Origin: Nocardioides sp. Root190 | GTDB taxonomy: Bacteria; Actinomycetota; Actinomycetes; Propionibacteriales; Nocardioidaceae | DNA length: 64,000 bases | Assembly (NCBI RefSeq): GCF_001428565.1 | Contig: NZ_LMIA01000002.1 | Location: 51,513 to 115,512 of the forward strand | Direction: 5' to 3' | In this document: piece by piece, positions 28,504 through 36,953 of the stretch | Layout of the letters: the number at the start of each line of letters is the position of its first letter | Position numbering within the stretch: the stretch's first letter is position 1 | Translations under genes and position numbers: made by a program | Notes under the pieces: generated by a model | Told to the model about the DNA's origin: nothing | What the model saw: only the letters and a program-made list of their open reading frames with translations | Database searches by the model: none

Positions 28504-29094
28504 ATGCGTCGACTTTTGGTATCGGTGTTCGCCGCCGCTGTGGCGATGGCGCCGGTCGGACTCGGGGGCACGCCCGCGCAGGCCGACGACAGCTACGCGC
28601 CTGAGGTGCCCACGAGCTGCAACGTCGCCGCCCCGACGGTCAAGGTCGGCAAGCGCGTCGTGTTGGAGATCGAGGTCTCCTCCAACAGCAACCTGCCCGA
28701 GGTCGGTTCGGTGGACCTCGCGATCTCGACGGTCGGCTCGGCCCGCGCTGCCCGCACGTCGCGTCTCGCGGCCAAGGGCGTCGTGTGGACCAGGACCGTG
28801 CGCTACGAGGGTTCCCCCATCGAGGTCGTCGGACCGAAGCTCCCCCGCGGTCGCTATCGCGTGACCATGGAGTTCACGCCGGACAGCGGCGAGTTCATCG
28901 GTTGCCGCAACGCGGCCAACTTCCGGGTCGGTGGCGGCGGCTCGGTCGACGAGGAGCCCGACGACAACGGCAACCTCCCCAACACCGGCGGTCCGCACCT
29001 CTCGCTGCTCCTCATCGGGCTGGCCCTCCTGGCCGGCGGCGGTGGCGTTCTGGCGGAGAGTCGGCGCAATCGCGTGACGCGGAGGATCGCGTAG
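28504..29094 (+). CDS. LPNTG sortase-anchored surface protein 1
   Basis: A 196-residue precursor. It has a signal peptide (residues 1-27, cleaving after PAQA), a beta-rich extracellular domain of about 120 residues containing PRGRYRVTMEFTPDSG, and an acidic linker. The wall-sorting signal is LPNTG at 158-162, a hydrophobic stretch and an Arg-rich tail. It is the first gene of a three-gene module with the sortase and a second LPNTG protein, whose mature domain it resembles (shared PRGRY motif and linker). Two Cys residues (CNVAAP and GCRNAA) could form a disulfide. Function unknown. Confidence 0.85.
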   Translation: MRRLLVSVFAAAVAMAPVGLGGTPAQADDSYAPEVPTSCNVAAPTVKVGKRVVLEIEVSSNSNLPEVGSVDLAISTVGSARAARTSRLAAKGVVWTRTVRYEGSPIEVVGPKLPRGRYRVTMEFTPDSGEFIGCRNAANFRVGGGGSVDEEPDDNGNLPNTGGPHLSLLLIGLALLAGGGGVLAESRRNRVTRRIA

Positions 29095-29148
29095 CGTTGG
29101 ATGGTGGCGCCGGCCCCGGGACGGGGACCGGCAGAGGGAGGGACACCC

Positions 29149-29943
29149 ATGTCACACACCGATGAGCCCGTCGTCGACGAGGCCACCGGGAACGACGGCA
29201 CCGACGCGACGACCGACGGTTCGCGCCAACGCCGTCGCCGCACGCGCCCCGTCGCCGACGACGCCAAGGCCTCCGTGTCGACCCGGCGCCGGCTCTCCTT
29301 CTGGACCGGTCTCGGCCTGATCGCGGCCGGCCTGGCCATCCTGGCCTGGGTCGCCTGGCAGTTCTGGGGCACCAACTGGCAGTCCGAGCGGCGTCAGGGC
29401 GACGTACGTCGCGCCCTGCTCGACGGCTGGGCCGACGGCAACGACGTCGTACGCACCGACTTCGGCAACGCGAGCGCCATCCTGCGCATCCCCCGCTTCG
29501 GTGACGACTACGTCGTGCCGGTCCTGGAGGGATCCTCCGACGAGGTCCTGGCGGCAGGTGTCGGTCACATGCAGGACACCGAGGCCGGTGGTGAGGGCAA
29601 CTACGTCCTCGCCGGTCACCGGGTCACCCACGGTGAGCCCTTCGCCGACCTCCCTGACCTCGAGCCGGGCGACGAGATCCTCGTCGAGACCCGCGCGGCG
29701 ACCTACACCTACGTGCTCGACACCGGCGGTGAGGACCTGATCATCCCGTTCACGCAGACGTGGGTCCTCGACAAGTCGCCGGTCAATCCGCGCGAGGGAG
29801 GCACCCAGCCGCCTGCCGACATCGACGGCCAGCCGAACGACCACATCATCACCTTGCTGACGTGTTCGGAGATCTTCCACACCGACAATCGATCGGTCCT
29901 TTTCGGACACTTGGTCGAGACAACTCCCACGAATGGGCAATGA
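29149..29943 (+). CDS. Class E sortase
   Basis: A 264-residue type II membrane transpeptidase. A cytoplasmic Arg-rich tail is followed by one transmembrane helix near 49-71 and the sortase barrel with His157 (LAGHRVTHG), Cys239 (LLTCSEIF) and Arg248 (NRSVLFGHL). It would cleave the LPNTG signals of the flanking proteins and join them to the wall peptide. ATG at 29149 was chosen because GGGAGGG precedes it; an in-frame upstream GTG lies in the spacer. Many class E enzymes prefer LAXTG, so LPNTG partners are notable. Confidence 0.9.
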   Translation: MSHTDEPVVDEATGNDGTDATTDGSRQRRRRTRPVADDAKASVSTRRRLSFWTGLGLIAAGLAILAWVAWQFWGTNWQSERRQGDVRRALLDGWADGNDVVRTDFGNASAILRIPRFGDDYVVPVLEGSSDEVLAAGVGHMQDTEAGGEGNYVLAGHRVTHGEPFADLPDLEPGDEILVETRAATYTYVLDTGGEDLIIPFTQTWVLDKSPVNPREGGTQPPADIDGQPNDHIITLLTCSEIFHTDNRSVLFGHLVETTPTNGQ

Positions 29944-30027
29944 CCCACTAGGATCATCGCGAAAGCGCTTCCCGTCACTTAATGACGAGCCGGGTCGTCG
30001 CATGGGGAGAGGCTCTAGGAGGATGTT

Positions 30028-30603
30028 GTGTTGAGGAAGCTGATCGCGCTCGGAGCGCTGTCCGCTGCGTTGGTAGCAGTGCCTGCCGGAACGGCAGTAG
30101 CCGAGCCGTACACGCCGCTGATCCCCACGCAGACCCAGATCGAGGTCGTTCGTGCGGAGCCGGGCAAGCCCGTCCTCCTGGATGTCAGCGCGAGCGCCAA
30201 CTACCCGACGCCGCCCGAGGGTGACATCGAGGTCCAGATCTCTGCTGCGTCGAGCACGGCCCGTGGAGCGCGCGCCGTTGCTGCGGCGCCGCTGTTCACC
30301 ACCACCGTCCACTTCGTCGACGACGCAGTCCGGGTGACCGGTCCGGTCCTGCCGCGGGGTCGCTACATCGCGAGCGCCGCGCTGACGCCCGACAACAGCG
30401 GTCTGTTCCTGCCGTCCGACGACACCACCGCGTTCCGCATCCGCCTCGGCGGCGGCCCGGGTGACGAGGACGACAACGACAACGGTGGCCTGCCGAACAC
30501 CGGTGGCCCCAACGTCATGTGGCTGCTCCTGGGCACGGGCCTGCTGGCCGCCGGTGCCGGTGGTGTCGGCTTCGGCCGTCGTCGCGAGGTCACAACCGCC
30601 TGA
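30028..30603 (+). CDS. LPNTG sortase-anchored surface protein 2
   Basis: A 191-residue precursor with signal peptide (residues 1-25, ending TAVA), a beta-rich domain with PRGRYIASAALTPDNSG, an Asp/Asn-rich linker, LPNTG at 155-159, a hydrophobic helix and FGRRRE tail. It is a paralogue of the protein at 28504. GTG start with AGGAGG 5 nt upstream. It lies 84 bp after the sortase and is followed by a strong terminator, making it the last gene of the module. Confidence 0.85.
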   Translation: MLRKLIALGALSAALVAVPAGTAVAEPYTPLIPTQTQIEVVRAEPGKPVLLDVSASANYPTPPEGDIEVQISAASSTARGARAVAAAPLFTTTVHFVDDAVRVTGPVLPRGRYIASAALTPDNSGLFLPSDDTTAFRIRLGGGPGDEDDNDNGGLPNTGGPNVMWLLLGTGLLAAGAGGVGFGRRREVTTA

Positions 30604-30623
30604 CATCGCTCGAGAAACATCCG

Positions 30624-30655
30624 CAACCGGCCGTCCCGACAGGGGCGGCCGGTTG
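30624..30655 (+). terminator. Intrinsic terminator of the sortase module
   Basis: A 14-bp stem (30624-30637 with 30642-30655, one G-U) with a GACA loop, 21 bp after the stop, followed by TGATTT. Confidence 0.8.
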
Positions 30656-30737
30656 TGATTTCGGCCCGTCCCCGCGCTCCGTACCGCAACGGCCTAGGCT
30701 CGGATCCGTACCCCGTCCCGAACCACCGGAGGTCCTC

Positions 30738-30881
30738 ATGCCCTCGCTCCGCTGCCCCTGTGCCGTCACCCTTCGTGGTGAGAACGACGACGAGCTGGTC
30801 GAGAAGGTGCAGGAGCACCTCGCCGCCGAGCACCCCGGACGGGAGTACTCGCGCGACGAGATCCTGATGATGGCGATGTGA
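30738..30881 (+). CDS. DUF1059-like small protein
   Basis: A 47-residue protein with Cys residues at the start (RCPCAVTLRGEND) and a helical tail containing VQEHLAAEHPGREYSRDEILMMAM. This matches the DUF1059 pattern of a short strand-helix protein. GGAGG (30728-30732) precedes the ATG, and a TAGGCT hexamer at 30695-30700 could be its -10. Function unknown. Confidence 0.72.
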   Translation: MPSLRCPCAVTLRGENDDELVEKVQEHLAAEHPGREYSRDEILMMAM

Positions 30882-30904
30882 CCAGAGGTCACACCGCCCG
30901 CTGA

Positions 30905-31768
30905 TCAGCGGATCGGCGGGAGCTCGGAGGCCTTCCCGGTGAACCGGGGAGCGCGCTTGTCCAGGAAGGCGGCGACGCCTTCCTTGCCGTCCGCGAGCGA
31001 GGTCCAGTACATCGCCAGCGAGTCGCTCAGGTGCGCCTCGAGGGGATCGGCCGCTGCGCCGTTGCGGTACAGCATCTGCTTGGCCAGCCCGAGCGCCACC
31101 GGCGAACGGTCGACGACGAAGGAGCGCGCCAGCTCCTGGGCGGCCGGCAGCAGGTCCTCGGGAGCATGGACGCTGCGGACCAGTCGTCCCGCGAGCGCCT
31201 GCTCGGCGGTGAGGATCTCGGCCGAGTAGACCCACTCGAGCGCCTGCTGGATGCCCACGATGCGGGGCAGGAACCAGCTGGAGCACGCCTCCGGCACGAT
31301 GCCGAGCCGGCCGAAGACGAAGCCGATGCGTGCCTTCTCGGAAGCGAGCCGGATGTCCATCGCCAGGGTCATGGTCGCGCCGATGCCGACGGCCGGGCCG
31401 TTGATCGCCGCGATCACCGGCTTCGGCAGTGCGTGGATCGCCAGGGTCACCTTGCCGCCGGTGTCGCGGATCCCGGTGTCGTAGGGCTCCTGGTCGTAGG
31501 CGGCCCGGAACTCCTCCGGCGTGGGGGACAGTGACTCGTCGAGCCCGAAGACGTTGCCCTCGGCGCTGAGGTCCATCCCCGCGCAGAACGCCCGGCCCGA
31601 ACCGGTGACCACCACGGCACGCACGGCGTCGTCGCGAGCGTCGGTGAGGAACACCTGTTGCAGCTCGCGGGCCATGGTCAGGTCGAACGCGTTGAGCGCG
31701 TCGGGACGGTGCAGGGTGAGGGTGGCGACGCCGTCGGCGTCGACCTCCCACGTGAGGGTTTCGTACAC
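30905..31768 (-). CDS. Enoyl-CoA hydratase/isomerase (crotonase family)
   Basis: A 287-residue crotonase-fold protein: DGVATLTLHRPDALNAFD, the oxyanion segment SGRAFCAGMDLSAEG, and AAINGPAVGIGATMTLAMD with the second oxyanion loop. In FGRLGIVPEACSS the usual catalytic Glu position is present as the Glu of PEACS. It hydrates or isomerises enoyl-CoAs in beta-oxidation. GTG start, 30 bp after the LCP gene on the same strand, so possibly co-transcribed without obvious functional relation. Confidence 0.85.
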   Translation of the reverse strand: MYETLTWEVDADGVATLTLHRPDALNAFDLTMARELQQVFLTDARDDAVRAVVVTGSGRAFCAGMDLSAEGNVFGLDESLSPTPEEFRAAYDQEPYDTGIRDTGGKVTLAIHALPKPVIAAINGPAVGIGATMTLAMDIRLASEKARIGFVFGRLGIVPEACSSWFLPRIVGIQQALEWVYSAEILTAEQALAGRLVRSVHAPEDLLPAAQELARSFVVDRSPVALGLAKQMLYRNGAAADPLEAHLSDSLAMYWTSLADGKEGVAAFLDKRAPRFTGKASELPPIR

Positions 31769-31798
31769 GGTGGTTCCTTCGGGTGGGAGGGCTCGCCG

Positions 31799-32986
31799 CT
31801 ACTCGGCGAGACCGCTGGGCGTGCAGAGTGCGGTCGTGATGTCATCGGTGCGGTCCTCGATGACGGTGTCGAAGAGCTGCGCGGCCCGCTTCCGGGCCCA
31901 GGTCGCGTCGGCGCCGGCGAGCGGGACCGTGCAGGACTTGCCGGTGTCGGTCATCGCCAGTGCCCACTGGCCTGCGTCGACGGGACCCATGCCCTCGCCG
32001 AAGCGGAAGAAGTCGGGCACGGCGGCGTTGAGCTTCCAGTAGCGGACGGGATTGAGCACCGACCACGCCGAGAGGACCTTCGAGCCGACGGCCGCCACCA
32101 CCTCGCGCTGCTGCTGCACGCGGGCGAGGTCCGAGATCGGGCTGTGCTTGCGGGCACGCGAGTAGGCCAGTGCGGTGATCCCGTCGACCCTCTGGCAGCC
32201 CTTCTTGATGTTCAGGCCCGAGTCGCGGTCGCGGATCCGCTTCTCGGGGCAGAGCTCGATGCCGCCGACGGCGTCGACGACGCCGACCAGACCGCCGAAG
32301 CCGATCTCGACGTAGCCGTCGATCCGGATGCCGGTGGCCTGCTCCAGGGTCTGCACCAGCAGGGGAGTGCCGCCCTTGGCGAACGCGGAGTTGACCTTTC
32401 CGACGCCGTGGCCGGGGATCTTCAGCGGCGAGTCGCGGGGCACCGAGATCAGCGTGGTGGGTCCGTCGCCGGTGTGCAGCAGCATGATCGTGTCGGTGAG
32501 CTCGCTCTCGGCGTCACCGGTGTGGAGCTTCTTGCGCTCCTCCGCGCTCAGGCCGGCTCGCGAGTCGCTGCCGACCAGGAGGTAGGTCGTCCCTGGCTGG
32601 TCCGCGGGCCGATCGCCCTCGGGCTCGTAGTCGACCTTGTCCACCTTGGTCCAGGTGAAGATCGGGACGGCCACGATGAAGGCGATCCACACGAGCAGCA
32701 GGGCCAGCACCAGGCGGATCCAGGTGCGCGGGCGCGACCAGGGGTTGCGCCGGGGAGCCCAGGTGGGTGGGGGCTGCTTGCCGTAGGGCTCCGGTGTGGC
32801 GCCGTACTGCTGCGGGGGCGGCAGGTGGTCGGGCTGGCGCGGGGGCGAGACCCCCGGGCGCGGCTGGACGGGAATCCGTCGGGTCGGCTCGGGATCACCC
32901 GACGACCCGTAGATCCAGTCGAACTCCGGGTCGTCCCCCGGACCTCCGTTGCCGGCGTCCCCGCCGTTGTTCCCACGCCCAGCCAT
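31799..32986 (-). CDS. LytR-CpsA-Psr (LCP) family wall ligase
   Basis: A 395-residue type II membrane protein. A Pro-rich cytoplasmic region of about 105 residues is followed by a transmembrane helix (RLVLALLLVWIAFIVAVPIF) and the LCP domain: YLLVGSDSRAGL, DTIMLLHTGDG, LISVPRDSPLKIPGHG and YSRARKHSPISDLARVQQQ. LCP enzymes transfer lipid-linked glycopolymers to peptidoglycan. It may act on the galactofuranan made by the 38-45 kb cluster. ATG at 32986, with a TAGCGT hexamer 7 nt upstream overlapping that of the divergent thioesterase. Confidence 0.88.
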   Translation of the reverse strand: MAGRGNNGGDAGNGGPGDDPEFDWIYGSSGDPEPTRRIPVQPRPGVSPPRQPDHLPPPQQYGATPEPYGKQPPPTWAPRRNPWSRPRTWIRLVLALLLVWIAFIVAVPIFTWTKVDKVDYEPEGDRPADQPGTTYLLVGSDSRAGLSAEERKKLHTGDAESELTDTIMLLHTGDGPTTLISVPRDSPLKIPGHGVGKVNSAFAKGGTPLLVQTLEQATGIRIDGYVEIGFGGLVGVVDAVGGIELCPEKRIRDRDSGLNIKKGCQRVDGITALAYSRARKHSPISDLARVQQQREVVAAVGSKVLSAWSVLNPVRYWKLNAAVPDFFRFGEGMGPVDAGQWALAMTDTGKSCTVPLAGADATWARKRAAQLFDTVIEDRTDDITTALCTPSGLAE

Positions 32987-32993
32987 GACAGGG

Positions 32994-33003
32994 ACGCTAC
33001 CGT
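32994..33003. promoter_or_regulatory. Symmetric bidirectional -10 element (ACGCTACCGT)
   Basis: Plus strand TACCGT (32998-33003) stands 6 nt before GTG at 33010. Minus strand TAGCGT (32999-32994) stands 7 nt before ATG at 32986. The hexamers share TA, so one 10-bp element fits the -10 for both divergent leaderless genes. Confidence 0.5.
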
Positions 33004-33009
33004 CAGCCC

Positions 33010-33513
33010 GTGAGTGAAATCGTCGCGGCACGCACGCCGTCGTACTCGCGCATCGAGCTGGCGAGCGTCACGTCCCGTGCGCAGGCCAACCTGCTGGGCA
33101 ACATCCATGGCGGCGAGATCGTCAAGCTCGCCGATTCGACGGCCGGTGTCGTGGCGCAGCGGCACAGCGGCGGGCCCTCCGTGACGGCTGCGCTGGACGA
33201 GATGGCGTTCCTCGAGCCGGTGCGGGTCGGTGACATCGTGCGGACCTCCGGGCAGATCAACTGGGTCGGGTCCTCGTCGATGGAGATCGGCGTGCGGATC
33301 GAGACCCAGCCGTGGGACGCCACGACCGAGTGGCGTCACGTCGGGTCCGCCTACTTCGTCTTCGTCGCGATCGACGGTGCCGGCGCTGCGCGACCTGTGC
33401 CGACGCTCGACGCCGAGAGCGAGGACGACCTCCGCCGCATGCGGGAGGCCGAGATCCGCCGGGCGCACCGCCTGGCGAAGCGTCAGGAGATCGAGGCCGC
33501 CCGGCTCATCTGA
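33010..33513 (+). CDS. Acyl-CoA thioesterase (hotdog fold, YciA/BACH-like)
   Basis: A 167-residue hotdog protein with ANLLGNIHGGEIVKLADSTAGVVAQRH, containing the catalytic-Asp region, and the central strand VRVGDIVRTSGQINWVGSSSMEIGV. It hydrolyses acyl-CoA thioesters. GTG start only 23 bp from the divergent LCP start, probably leaderless. Its stop overlaps the convergent LysR gene by 8 bp. Confidence 0.85.
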   Translation: MSEIVAARTPSYSRIELASVTSRAQANLLGNIHGGEIVKLADSTAGVVAQRHSGGPSVTAALDEMAFLEPVRVGDIVRTSGQINWVGSSSMEIGVRIETQPWDATTEWRHVGSAYFVFVAIDGAGAARPVPTLDAESEDDLRRMREAEIRRAHRLAKRQEIEAARLI

Positions 33514-34399
33514 GCCCGGCTGCCACCTCGGTCAGGGCGGCCGCCACGGCGTCGACCGTGGCGGGCCGTGGTGGGGCGCCGTACGTCGACAGCTGGATCC
33601 TCCGGTGCGCGGTCAGCGCTCGGGCGAGGACGTCGGGGTGCTGGTGGGCGCGCAGTGCCAGCCCCGGCAGCACGGTCACACCGAGGCCTGCTGCGACCAG
33701 GGACTGCACGGCGACGTAGTCGTCGCTGGCGAAGGCGATCGCCGGGGCGAAGCCCGCTTCCTCGCACAGGGCAAGGAGCTCGCGGCGACAGCGCTCGCAG
33801 CCCGTGACCCAGGAACGCGTCGCGTAGGCAGCCAGGTCGACCGCACCACCCCGGTCCCGGCCCGGGCCGTCCGCCACGGGCTCGACCAGGTGGAGCGGGT
33901 CGTCCAGCAACGGCGTGGAGGAGATCTGTTCCGGCTCGGCCTGGTCGGGATAGGCGAACGTGAGCGCCAGGTCCACGGTCCCGGCGCGCAGCATCTCGTG
34001 CGCCTCCGGTGGCTCCGCCTCGGTGAGCTCCAGCTCGATGCCGGGGTGGCGGCCGGCGAGCAGCGAGAGGGCCGCAGGGACCAGCGTCGCGGCACCGGAG
34101 GGGAAGGCGGCCAGGCGCACCCGGCCCGCCTGGAGGCTGGTCGCTGCGGCCAGCTCGGCCTCGGCGCGGGCCATGAGTCCCAGGACCTCCTCGCCGCGCC
34201 GGGCCAGCCGCTCACCGTCGGGGGTGAGCCGGATGCCCCGCCCCGCCCGCTGGAGCAGGACGCTGCCCGTCTCGGCCTCGAGCCGTCGCAGGTGGTGGGA
34301 GATGGTCGGCTGTCCGTAGTGGAGCAGCGCCGCGGCGCCCGACACGGACCCGGTGCGGTGGACGGCGACGAGGGCTTCGAGGCGGCGAAGGTCGATCAC
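33506..34399 (-). CDS. LysR-family transcriptional regulator
   Basis: A 297-residue regulator: N-terminal HTH in LEALVAVHRTGSVSGAAALLHYGQPTISHHL, with a long linker helix, then a periplasmic-binding-like effector domain (RVRLAAFPSGAATLVPAAL). It is divergent from the PLP enzyme at 34486. The spacer 34400-34485 contains a GATC/CGAT-rich inverted repeat around 34411-34431 that could be its binding site. Co-inducer unknown. Confidence 0.87.
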   Translation of the reverse strand: MIDLRRLEALVAVHRTGSVSGAAALLHYGQPTISHHLRRLEAETGSVLLQRAGRGIRLTPDGERLARRGEEVLGLMARAEAELAAATSLQAGRVRLAAFPSGAATLVPAALSLLAGRHPGIELELTEAEPPEAHEMLRAGTVDLALTFAYPDQAEPEQISSTPLLDDPLHLVEPVADGPGRDRGGAVDLAAYATRSWVTGCERCRRELLALCEEAGFAPAIAFASDDYVAVQSLVAAGLGVTVLPGLALRAHQHPDVLARALTAHRRIQLSTYGAPPRPATVDAVAAALTEVAAGLR

Positions 34400-34485
34400 C
34401 CGACCACAATAGATCGATGCCGTCGATTGATCCGGCTGACAGGAACTATTGGACCGATGAGTCGTCGGCGCGCGACGATGGGGCC

Positions 34486-35466
34486 GTGAGCATCGAGCTG
34501 ACCTACGTGGACATCACCCGCGCCGCCGAGGTGGTCGCGCGTGAGCTCCCGGCCACTCCGTTGCAGGCACACCCGTTGCTCGACCTGGCCCTGCGCGAGC
34601 GAGGGATCGCGGCCGACGTGGTGATCAAGCACGAGCACGTCCTGCCGACCGGCTCCTTCAAGGTCCGCGGTGGGGTGCACCTCGCCGCGACCCTGACCGA
34701 GCCCGAGCGCGCCCACGGACTGGTCACCTGCTCCACGGGCAATCACGCCCAGTCGGTGGCGTACGGCGCCCGGTTGGCCGGCGTACGCGCCACGGTCGTG
34801 ATGCCCGGCACGGCGCCCGCCGTCAAGCGCGACGCCGTGGCTGCCCTCGGCGCCGAGGTGCTCGTGCGCGGAGCGAGCCTGGGAGAGGCAGCCGAGGCGG
34901 CCCGCGCCCACGCGGCGAGCTCTGGTGGGTCGTTCATCTGTCCGACGGACCCGCGCATCGTGCTCGGGCACGCCACGGCGTACGGCGAACTGTTCGGCCA
35001 GGCGGCCGCCGCCGGCACCCCGCTCGACGCGGTCCTGGTGCCCATCGGCAGCGGCACGGGTGCCGCCGGCGCCTGCCTGGTCCGCGACGCGCTCGCGCCC
35101 GGCTGCCGGATCATCGGCGTCCAGTCGGCCGCGGCTCCCGCCGGCTGGCAGTCCTGGCGCAGCGGCCGGATCGAGCAGGCCCCCTCCACCACCCGGGCCT
35201 CGGGGCTGGCGACCACCACCGGTTACGAGCTGACCCAGCGCCTGCTGCGCGGCCGGCTCGACGACTTCCTGCTGGTCACCGACGACGACATCGACACGGC
35301 GGCCCGGCTGCTGGCCAGCCGTGCGCACACCCTCGCCGAGGGCGCCGGCGCCGCGGCCCTGGCCGGCCTGATCGCGTCCGGGCCCGGTGCCCGCGGCCTG
35401 GTCGCGGTGATGTGCACCGGGGCGAACGCCTCGGCGGACGAGATCGCTCGCCTGGCCGCAGCCTGA
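34486..35466 (+). CDS. PLP-dependent threonine dehydratase/serine-type ammonia-lyase
   Basis: A 326-residue fold-type II PLP enzyme. The Schiff-base Lys lies in TGSFKVRGG, the substrate loop is CSTGNHAQSVAYGA and the phosphate-binding loop is IGSGTGAAGA. It has no C-terminal ACT domain, so it resembles catabolic threonine/serine dehydratases or hydroxyaspartate-type lyases. GTG at 34486 fits the family N-terminus (LTYVDITRAAEVVARELPATP). An in-frame ATG at 34417 lies inside the presumed operator and would add 23 non-conserved residues, though the ribosome-binding site at 34486 is weak. Confidence 0.82.
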   Translation: MSIELTYVDITRAAEVVARELPATPLQAHPLLDLALRERGIAADVVIKHEHVLPTGSFKVRGGVHLAATLTEPERAHGLVTCSTGNHAQSVAYGARLAGVRATVVMPGTAPAVKRDAVAALGAEVLVRGASLGEAAEAARAHAASSGGSFICPTDPRIVLGHATAYGELFGQAAAAGTPLDAVLVPIGSGTGAAGACLVRDALAPGCRIIGVQSAAAPAGWQSWRSGRIEQAPSTTRASGLATTTGYELTQRLLRGRLDDFLLVTDDDIDTAARLLASRAHTLAEGAGAAALAGLIASGPGARGLVAVMCTGANASADEIARLAAA

Positions 35467-35492
35467 GCCGGACCTGTCGCAGCGCGGCGCGT

Positions 35493-35508
35493 CGCCACCC
35501 GTGTGGCG
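35493..35508 (+). terminator. Hairpin after the PLP enzyme gene
   Basis: A 6-bp GC stem (CGCCAC/GTGGCG) with a 4-nt loop, 27 bp after the stop. Weak evidence. Confidence 0.4.
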
Positions 35509-35520
35509 GGTGGGACTGGT

Positions 35521-35526
35521 GATACT
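35521..35526 (+). promoter_or_regulatory. Predicted leaderless promoter -10 (GATACT)
   Basis: GATACT, 6 nt before the GTG of the LCP gene at 35533. Confidence 0.45.
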
Positions 35527-35532
35527 GGGCGG

Positions 35533-36936
35533 GTGCGTGAGCCCGGAGCCGTCGATGAGCGTGCTGCCCGGGTCCGTTTTCGCCGGGCCCTGACCCTGAT
35601 GGCGTTCACCCTGGTCGTCCCGGGGTCCGCCCAGCTCCTCGCCGGCAACCACCGCGTCGGCCGGATCGCGGTGCGCATCTGGGTCGCCACGCTGCTGGTG
35701 CTCGGCTTCCTCGGAGTCCGGCTCCTCATCGACCGTTCCTACGCCCTGCACCTGGCGCTCAGTCCGACCTTCCTGCTCGTGCTGCGGCTGTACCTCATCG
35801 CAGGCGCCATCGCCTGGGCCGCACTGTTCGTCGACGCGTGGCGGATCGGTCAGCCGCTCAGCCTGCGCCTTCCGCACCGTCGGGCCGTCGTCGGCATCAA
35901 CGGCATCCTCTGCTTCTCCGTCGCCGGCACCATGCTGTTCGCCGCGCACCTCGCTGCCGTCCAGCGCGACTGGCTGACGATGTTCGTCGACGGGGACATC
36001 GGCGGCTCGCACGCCGGCCGCTACAACATCCTCCTGCTCGGCGGCGACTCCGGGGCCGACCGCTGGGGCTTGCGTCCCGACTCGATGACGGTGGCCTCGA
36101 TCGACGCCCAGAGCGGTCGCACCGTCATGGTCGGACTGCCCCGCAACATGCAGAACTTCACGTTCCGCGAGGGCTCGGTCATGGACAAGCAGTTCCCCGA
36201 GGGCTTCAACTGCGACGGCTGCTACCTCAACGGGGTCAGCACCTGGGCCGAGGACCACACCGAGCTCTTCGACTCCGACACGCCGGGCATCGATGCCACG
36301 GTCCAGGCCATCGAGGGCATCACCGGCCTGGAGATGAACTACTGGGTCATGGTCAACATGAAGGGCTTCAAGCGACTCGTCGACGCCTTCGGTGGGGTCT
36401 CGCTCAACGTCCGCCAGCGGATCCCGGTGGGTGGCCTCGGCAAGGACGTCACCGGCTACATCGAGCCGGGCGAGCGCAAGCTCAACGGCTTCGAGGCGCT
36501 CTGGTTCGCCCGCTCGCGCGAGGGCAGCGACGACTACTCACGCATGGCCCGGCAGAAGTGCGTGATGACCGGGCTGCTGACCCAGATCAGTCCCGCCCAG
36601 GCGCTCACGAACTTCCAGGAGATCGCGCAGGCATCGAGCGCGATGATCCAGACCGACATCCCCGGTGGGGCGCTCACCGACTTCGTCGAGCTCGCCCTGC
36701 GAGCGCGCGAGGAGAAGGTGTCGACGGTCTCGCTCGTGCCGCCGCAGGTCAACACGGCGAAGCCGGACATCGAGAAGGTGCAGGCCATGGTGGCCGGCGC
36801 CATCGACCGTGCCGAGGGCAAGGTCAAGGCCGGCAAGAAGAAGACCGGCGACGGCAAGGTCACCGGCGGATCGATCGGCTCGCGCAGCGACGGCTACGCC
36901 GCCAACGAGACCGACGACGTCGCTGCCGCCTGCTGA
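35533..36936 (+). CDS. LCP family wall ligase with multi-helix membrane region
   Basis: A 467-residue protein. The N-terminal 150 residues hold about four transmembrane helices instead of the usual one. The LCP domain follows: YNILLLGGDSGADRWGLRPDSMTVASID, VGLPRNMQNF, GGVSLNVRQRIPVGG and ALWFARSREGSDDYSRMARQ, with the conserved Arg residues. A cysteine-containing loop (FNCDGCYLN) and a Lys/Gly-rich tail ending in Cys are unusual. GTG at 35533 follows a -10-like GATACT. Its location just before the galactan cluster suggests a role in attaching galactofuranan to peptidoglycan. Confidence 0.87.
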   Translation: MREPGAVDERAARVRFRRALTLMAFTLVVPGSAQLLAGNHRVGRIAVRIWVATLLVLGFLGVRLLIDRSYALHLALSPTFLLVLRLYLIAGAIAWAALFVDAWRIGQPLSLRLPHRRAVVGINGILCFSVAGTMLFAAHLAAVQRDWLTMFVDGDIGGSHAGRYNILLLGGDSGADRWGLRPDSMTVASIDAQSGRTVMVGLPRNMQNFTFREGSVMDKQFPEGFNCDGCYLNGVSTWAEDHTELFDSDTPGIDATVQAIEGITGLEMNYWVMVNMKGFKRLVDAFGGVSLNVRQRIPVGGLGKDVTGYIEPGERKLNGFEALWFARSREGSDDYSRMARQKCVMTGLLTQISPAQALTNFQEIAQASSAMIQTDIPGGALTDFVELALRAREEKVSTVSLVPPQVNTAKPDIEKVQAMVAGAIDRAEGKVKAGKKKTGDGKVTGGSIGSRSDGYAANETDDVAAAC

Positions 36937-36953
36937 TCGCTGCTGCCGGGCCC

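Noticed and set aside
34417..34485. ATG 34417 as start of the PLP enzyme
   Set aside because: It lies inside the inverted repeat expected to bind the divergent LysR regulator and adds residues not typical of the family. Kept as an alternative.
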